Assembly: GCF_004570385.1 (NCBI RefSeq)
Contig: NZ_SPQL01000003.1
Span: forward strand, 310,001 to 374,000
Direction of reading: 5' to 3'
Length of the DNA: 64,000 bases
Source of the DNA: Blastococcus sp. CT_GayMR19
GTDB taxonomy: Bacteria > Actinomycetota > Actinomycetes > Mycobacteriales > Geodermatophilaceae
Each line of letters begins with the position of its first letter. Within the stretch, counting starts at the first letter, position 1. The notes beneath the pieces are model-generated. The model had not been told where the DNA came from and made no database searches. It saw only the letters and a program-made list of their open reading frames with translations. Shown in pieces: positions 61,055 through 64,000 of this stretch. A program made the position numbers and the translations under genes.

Positions 61055-63817
61055 TCACCCGGTGGTCGACAGGGCGGCCAGCCGCGCGGCCAGTTCGCGC
61101 CGTCGCGCGATGCCCAGCTTCTGGAAGGCGTTGCGCAGGTGGTACTCCACCGTCTTCACGCTCACCACCAGCTCCCCGGCGATCTCCCGGTTGGTCCGGC
61201 CCGCTGCCGCGAGGCGGGCCACGACGATCTCCTGGGAGGTGAGGGCGGTGGAGTCGCGGTCCTGCCGGGAGCCGGGATGAAGGCCTGACCCCGCCAGCTC
61301 GAGGGCGCAGCGGTGCGCCCACGGCGCGGCACCCAGGATCGAGAAGGTCCGCTGGGCCGCGACCAGGAGGTCGGCCGCCCGCCGGCGCTGACCTGCGCGC
61401 CGGAGGAACTGCCCGGCGGCCAGTTCGACCTTCGCCCGCTCGAAGGGATACCCCGCCCCGTTCGCCGCCGCCAGGGCATCGCCGAACGCCGCCTCCGCCC
61501 GGTCCGGACGGCGTGCGGCCGCCTCGACCCGCCCGCGGGCGCGCGCGAGCCGCGCCACGGCGGACTGCCGTCCGCGCGCCGCCGCCAGCGCCTCGTGCGG
61601 CCGGAGGAGTGCGTCCGCCTCCGCCACGCGACCGGTCGCCACGAGCGCCTCGGCATAGAGGTCGGCCCACGACCAGAAACCGGGCTCGTCCACGGCCGCC
61701 CGGATCGGGAAAGCGGGTACCGGCGCCAGGGCGGCGAGGACGCCGTCGACGTCCCCCCGTGATTCGGCGAGTCGGGCGCGGCTCACCGCGAGCGCGAGCA
61801 CCGAGCGCTCGTAGTCGTCGGGCGGGGCGGCCCCGGGGCCGGTGAGCACCGCCTCGGCGACTGCCCACTCGCCCCGCGCGGCGGGGACGAGGGCCGCGAT
61901 GCTGGTCACCATCGCCTGGAGGAAGCCCCACTGCGACTCGTCGTTGACCGCGACCGCCTGCCCGGCGTGGAGCACCGCATCGTCCCAGTCGCCCGCGAGG
62001 TAGTCGGCCCGGGACAGGCTGGCGAAGGCGAAGGCAGCCGTGTTGAGCACGCCGAGCTCCCGGGCCGTGGTCGCGACGGCGAGGAGATCCGTGCGGGCAC
62101 CGGGGAGGTCGCCCGCCACCAGGCGCAGCATGCCGCGGGCGGACCGCGGCTGGAGCCAGCCGACGCCGGCGTCGCCCGGGTCCCCGTCGGCGTCCGCGGT
62201 CGCCGCCAGCGCCTCGGCCATGCGGCCGCTGTAGGCGAGGGAGTGGGCGAGGTAGGTCTGGGCCGTCTGCCTGGTGGCCGACCCCGGCTCGGCCAGCTCG
62301 ATGGCCCGCAGACACCACTCGACGGCGCCGGCGGCGTCCAATCGCCCGTACCGGTGGATCCCGTACTGCAGCGCGATTCCGGCGGCCACGGGCGGGGCGG
62401 TGCTGGGTGCGCACTGCTCCCACGCGCTGCTCAGGAAGGACTCCGTGACGGCCGGCTCCCCGCGGGCCATCGCCAGCGAGCCCAGGACGAGGTCGCGGAG
62501 CGGACTGCCGGGCAGGGCGCGGACCGCGCCGGCGTGGGTCCCGGCGGTCGCGGCGTCGCCGGTCTGCAGCAGCCAGCTCACCGCACCGAGCAGCAGGCGC
62601 TGTTCCTCGTCGCGATCGGGGGCCAGGCGGGCGGCCTCCAGCCGATGGGCGGCAGCGCTCGGCCATGCCTGACGCAGCGCCTCGCGTTCGGCGAAGCCCG
62701 CCAGGTCGGCCGACAGTCCGGCGTCCCGTGCGGGTGCAGCGGCCACGCGGTGCCGCAGGGCGACGGACTCGTCGTCGACCAGTCCGGCCGCGGCGGCGTG
62801 CAGGGCCGTGCGCCGGGCGGGTCCGAGCACGTCGAGGAGCGCCGAGCGGACCAGTGGATGCGGGAAGGACAAGGTCCAGGGCACGCGTGCCGTCGATGGC
62901 GCGAGCAGTTCACACCCCGCGGCCTCGTCGACCGCCGCGACCGGATCGTCCACCTCGCCCAGTGCCGACACGAGAGGCAGCGGGCTGCGTGGCCCGAGCA
63001 CCGCCGCGGCGTCGAGCAGTCGGCGCGCGTCCGCGCCGCACGCCTCGTAGCGGCGTTGCACGATCCGGCGGAAGGAGCGCGGCGAGGGCAGCGGCCGGTC
63101 CCCCGGCGCCCAGTCACCCGGAGGGAACTCCTCGAGCACCGCCCGGGCGTAGAGGGGGTTGCCCTGGGTGCCGGAGTGGAGTTGCTCCGCCGCGCTCCGG
63201 GCGAGGCGGCCCCGACCCAGCTCGGCTCCGAGGTTCCGGAGGTCCTCCTCGTCCAGCCCCTCGAGGTGCAGCACGCTGCCGCGCACCCCGGCGACGATCC
63301 GTCGAAGACCCTCGGGGAGCTCCGATGCCTCGGTGTCGCGCACGGCCAGCAGGACGAGCACGGGCTCGGCGACGAGGCGGCGCAGCGCGAACACGAGCGC
63401 CTTGAGCGACGGCTGGTCCACCCAGTGGACGTCGTCCACGACGAGCAGCACCGGAGCGTCGCCCTCGATGCCGCCGAGCAGCTGGAGCAGCCGCGACCCG
63501 ACCGTCACCGCGTCGTCGACCGCCGTTCCCGGGGATCCGGCCGGGAGCAGGAGGCCGGCGCCGGCGGGCCCCGCTGACCTGGCGAGCTGGTCGACGACCC
63601 CGTAGGCGAGCAGGACCTCCGTCTCCTCACCGCTGGCCCGGAGCACGACCGGGGGCACGCCCTCGCCCGGGTCGGCGAGGAAGTGCGAGAGCAGCGCGGT
63701 CTTCCCGATCCCGGGAGGTCCCTGGATCTCCAGGATCTGAGGTTCGCCGTCCCGCGCCGCCGCGAGCCGCGTGCGCACCGCAGCCAGTTCGGGCTCTCGA
63801 CCGACGAAGCCGTGCAT
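61055..63817 (-). CDS. LAL-type LuxR regulator
   Basis: 920 residues. N-terminal AAA/STAND ATPase: P-loop GPPGIGKTALL near residue 33 and VLLVVDDVHWVD; long helical repeats; C-terminal LuxR HTH LTSQEIVVARLAAAGRTNREIAGELVVSVKTVEYHLRNAFQKLG (landmarks AAGRTNREIA and VKTVEYHLRN). ATG at 63817. Upstream of the hydratase block on the same strand with a 74-base gap; likely activator of it. Confidence 0.92.
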   Translation of the reverse strand: MHGFVGREPELAAVRTRLAAARDGEPQILEIQGPPGIGKTALLSHFLADPGEGVPPVVLRASGEETEVLLAYGVVDQLARSAGPAGAGLLLPAGSPGTAVDDAVTVGSRLLQLLGGIEGDAPVLLVVDDVHWVDQPSLKALVFALRRLVAEPVLVLLAVRDTEASELPEGLRRIVAGVRGSVLHLEGLDEEDLRNLGAELGRGRLARSAAEQLHSGTQGNPLYARAVLEEFPPGDWAPGDRPLPSPRSFRRIVQRRYEACGADARRLLDAAAVLGPRSPLPLVSALGEVDDPVAAVDEAAGCELLAPSTARVPWTLSFPHPLVRSALLDVLGPARRTALHAAAAGLVDDESVALRHRVAAAPARDAGLSADLAGFAEREALRQAWPSAAAHRLEAARLAPDRDEEQRLLLGAVSWLLQTGDAATAGTHAGAVRALPGSPLRDLVLGSLAMARGEPAVTESFLSSAWEQCAPSTAPPVAAGIALQYGIHRYGRLDAAGAVEWCLRAIELAEPGSATRQTAQTYLAHSLAYSGRMAEALAATADADGDPGDAGVGWLQPRSARGMLRLVAGDLPGARTDLLAVATTARELGVLNTAAFAFASLSRADYLAGDWDDAVLHAGQAVAVNDESQWGFLQAMVTSIAALVPAARGEWAVAEAVLTGPGAAPPDDYERSVLALAVSRARLAESRGDVDGVLAALAPVPAFPIRAAVDEPGFWSWADLYAEALVATGRVAEADALLRPHEALAAARGRQSAVARLARARGRVEAAARRPDRAEAAFGDALAAANGAGYPFERAKVELAAGQFLRRAGQRRRAADLLVAAQRTFSILGAAPWAHRCALELAGSGLHPGSRQDRDSTALTSQEIVVARLAAAGRTNREIAGELVVSVKTVEYHLRNAFQKLGIARRRELAARLAALSTTG

Positions 63818-63904
63818 GCGACCCCCGCGATCGGTGCCCTCTGGGGCGGGGGCGGCCGCGTCGCCCGACGGATGACGTCGCCGCAGGCTACCGCCTGACG
63901 AGGC

Positions 63905-64000
63905 TCAGCCGGCCTGGTCGACGTCCGCCACGGGCTGGGCTCCGTTCGGGACCGGCGCCTCGAGGACGGCGCGGTGCAACCGACGGCCCGTGTCGGTGTC
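63905..64000 (-). CDS. 3' end of a minus-strand gene (partial)
   Basis: The last 31 codons of a frame ending in TGA at 63905-63907: residues include RRLHRAVLEAPVPNG and QPVADVDQAG. Normal codon usage. Unknown product; the rest is beyond the window. Confidence 0.55.
   Translation of the reverse strand, partial: DTDTGRRLHRAVLEAPVPNGAQPVADVDQAG

Overview
The window is very GC-rich, densely packed actinobacterial chromosome. It carries RbpA, a separate Lnt plus polyprenol-phosphate-mannose synthase pair, and a GarA/FtsR/bifunctional nuclease/DUF881/Sbp/PgsA block that matches the order of the Mycobacterium tuberculosis Rv1822-Rv1832 region. GTG starts and 4-base ATGA/GTGA overlaps are common. 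Gene content and style suggest a soil or rock actinomycete of the Geodermatophilaceae type (Blastococcus, Geodermatophilus, Modestobacter). That placement is inference. No tRNA, rRNA, CRISPR array, insertion sequence or prophage was seen.

Layout. 1-1.2 kb: end of a lysine aminomutase operon (kamD', kamE, kal). 1.3-5.7 kb: a tiny membrane protein, the envelope genes lnt-ppm1-fxsA, and convergent rbpA behind a strong terminator. 5.8-11 kb: a minus-strand run of thymidine kinase, UMF1-type transporter, acyltransferase, glycerophosphodiesterase and C-S lyase. 11-22 kb: small unknowns with shared palindromes, VOC protein, LysE exporter, M50-like membrane peptidase, GH65 phosphorylase with beta-phosphoglucomutase, PEBP protein, secreted serine hydrolase, pantothenate kinase and DinB protein. 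22-36 kb: gcvP, a frameshifted AraC gene, then the conserved MerR/nuclease/FtsR/GarA/GcvH/DUF881/Sbp/PgsA block and an EF-G-like GTPase. 36-45 kb: accessory genes including two transporters, a secreted esterase, a vanadium-peroxidase-type protein, an EAL-domain remnant and an amidohydrolase broken by an amber codon.

45-54 kb is the most interesting part: a polyhydroxyalkanoate (PHA) neighbourhood. It holds two phasin-like proteins with similar TTGACA promoters, two PHB-depolymerase-type esterases, a ribbon-helix-helix regulator with a clear tandem operator, and a PhaC-like protein with a catalytic cysteine. It also holds a ParA-type ATPase translationally coupled to an 88-residue unknown, and an XRE regulator. 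I propose the ParA/small-protein pair is a granule-positioning module; this is inference.

54-64 kb: a LacI regulator with a perfect operator controlling a probably leaderless MFS transporter, a hemerythrin-like protein, and a minus-strand block of sugar-isomerase-like, RidA, DUF2218, oxalocrotonate-decarboxylase and hydratase genes preceded by a large LAL-type LuxR regulator. The last 96 bases are the 3' end of another minus-strand gene.
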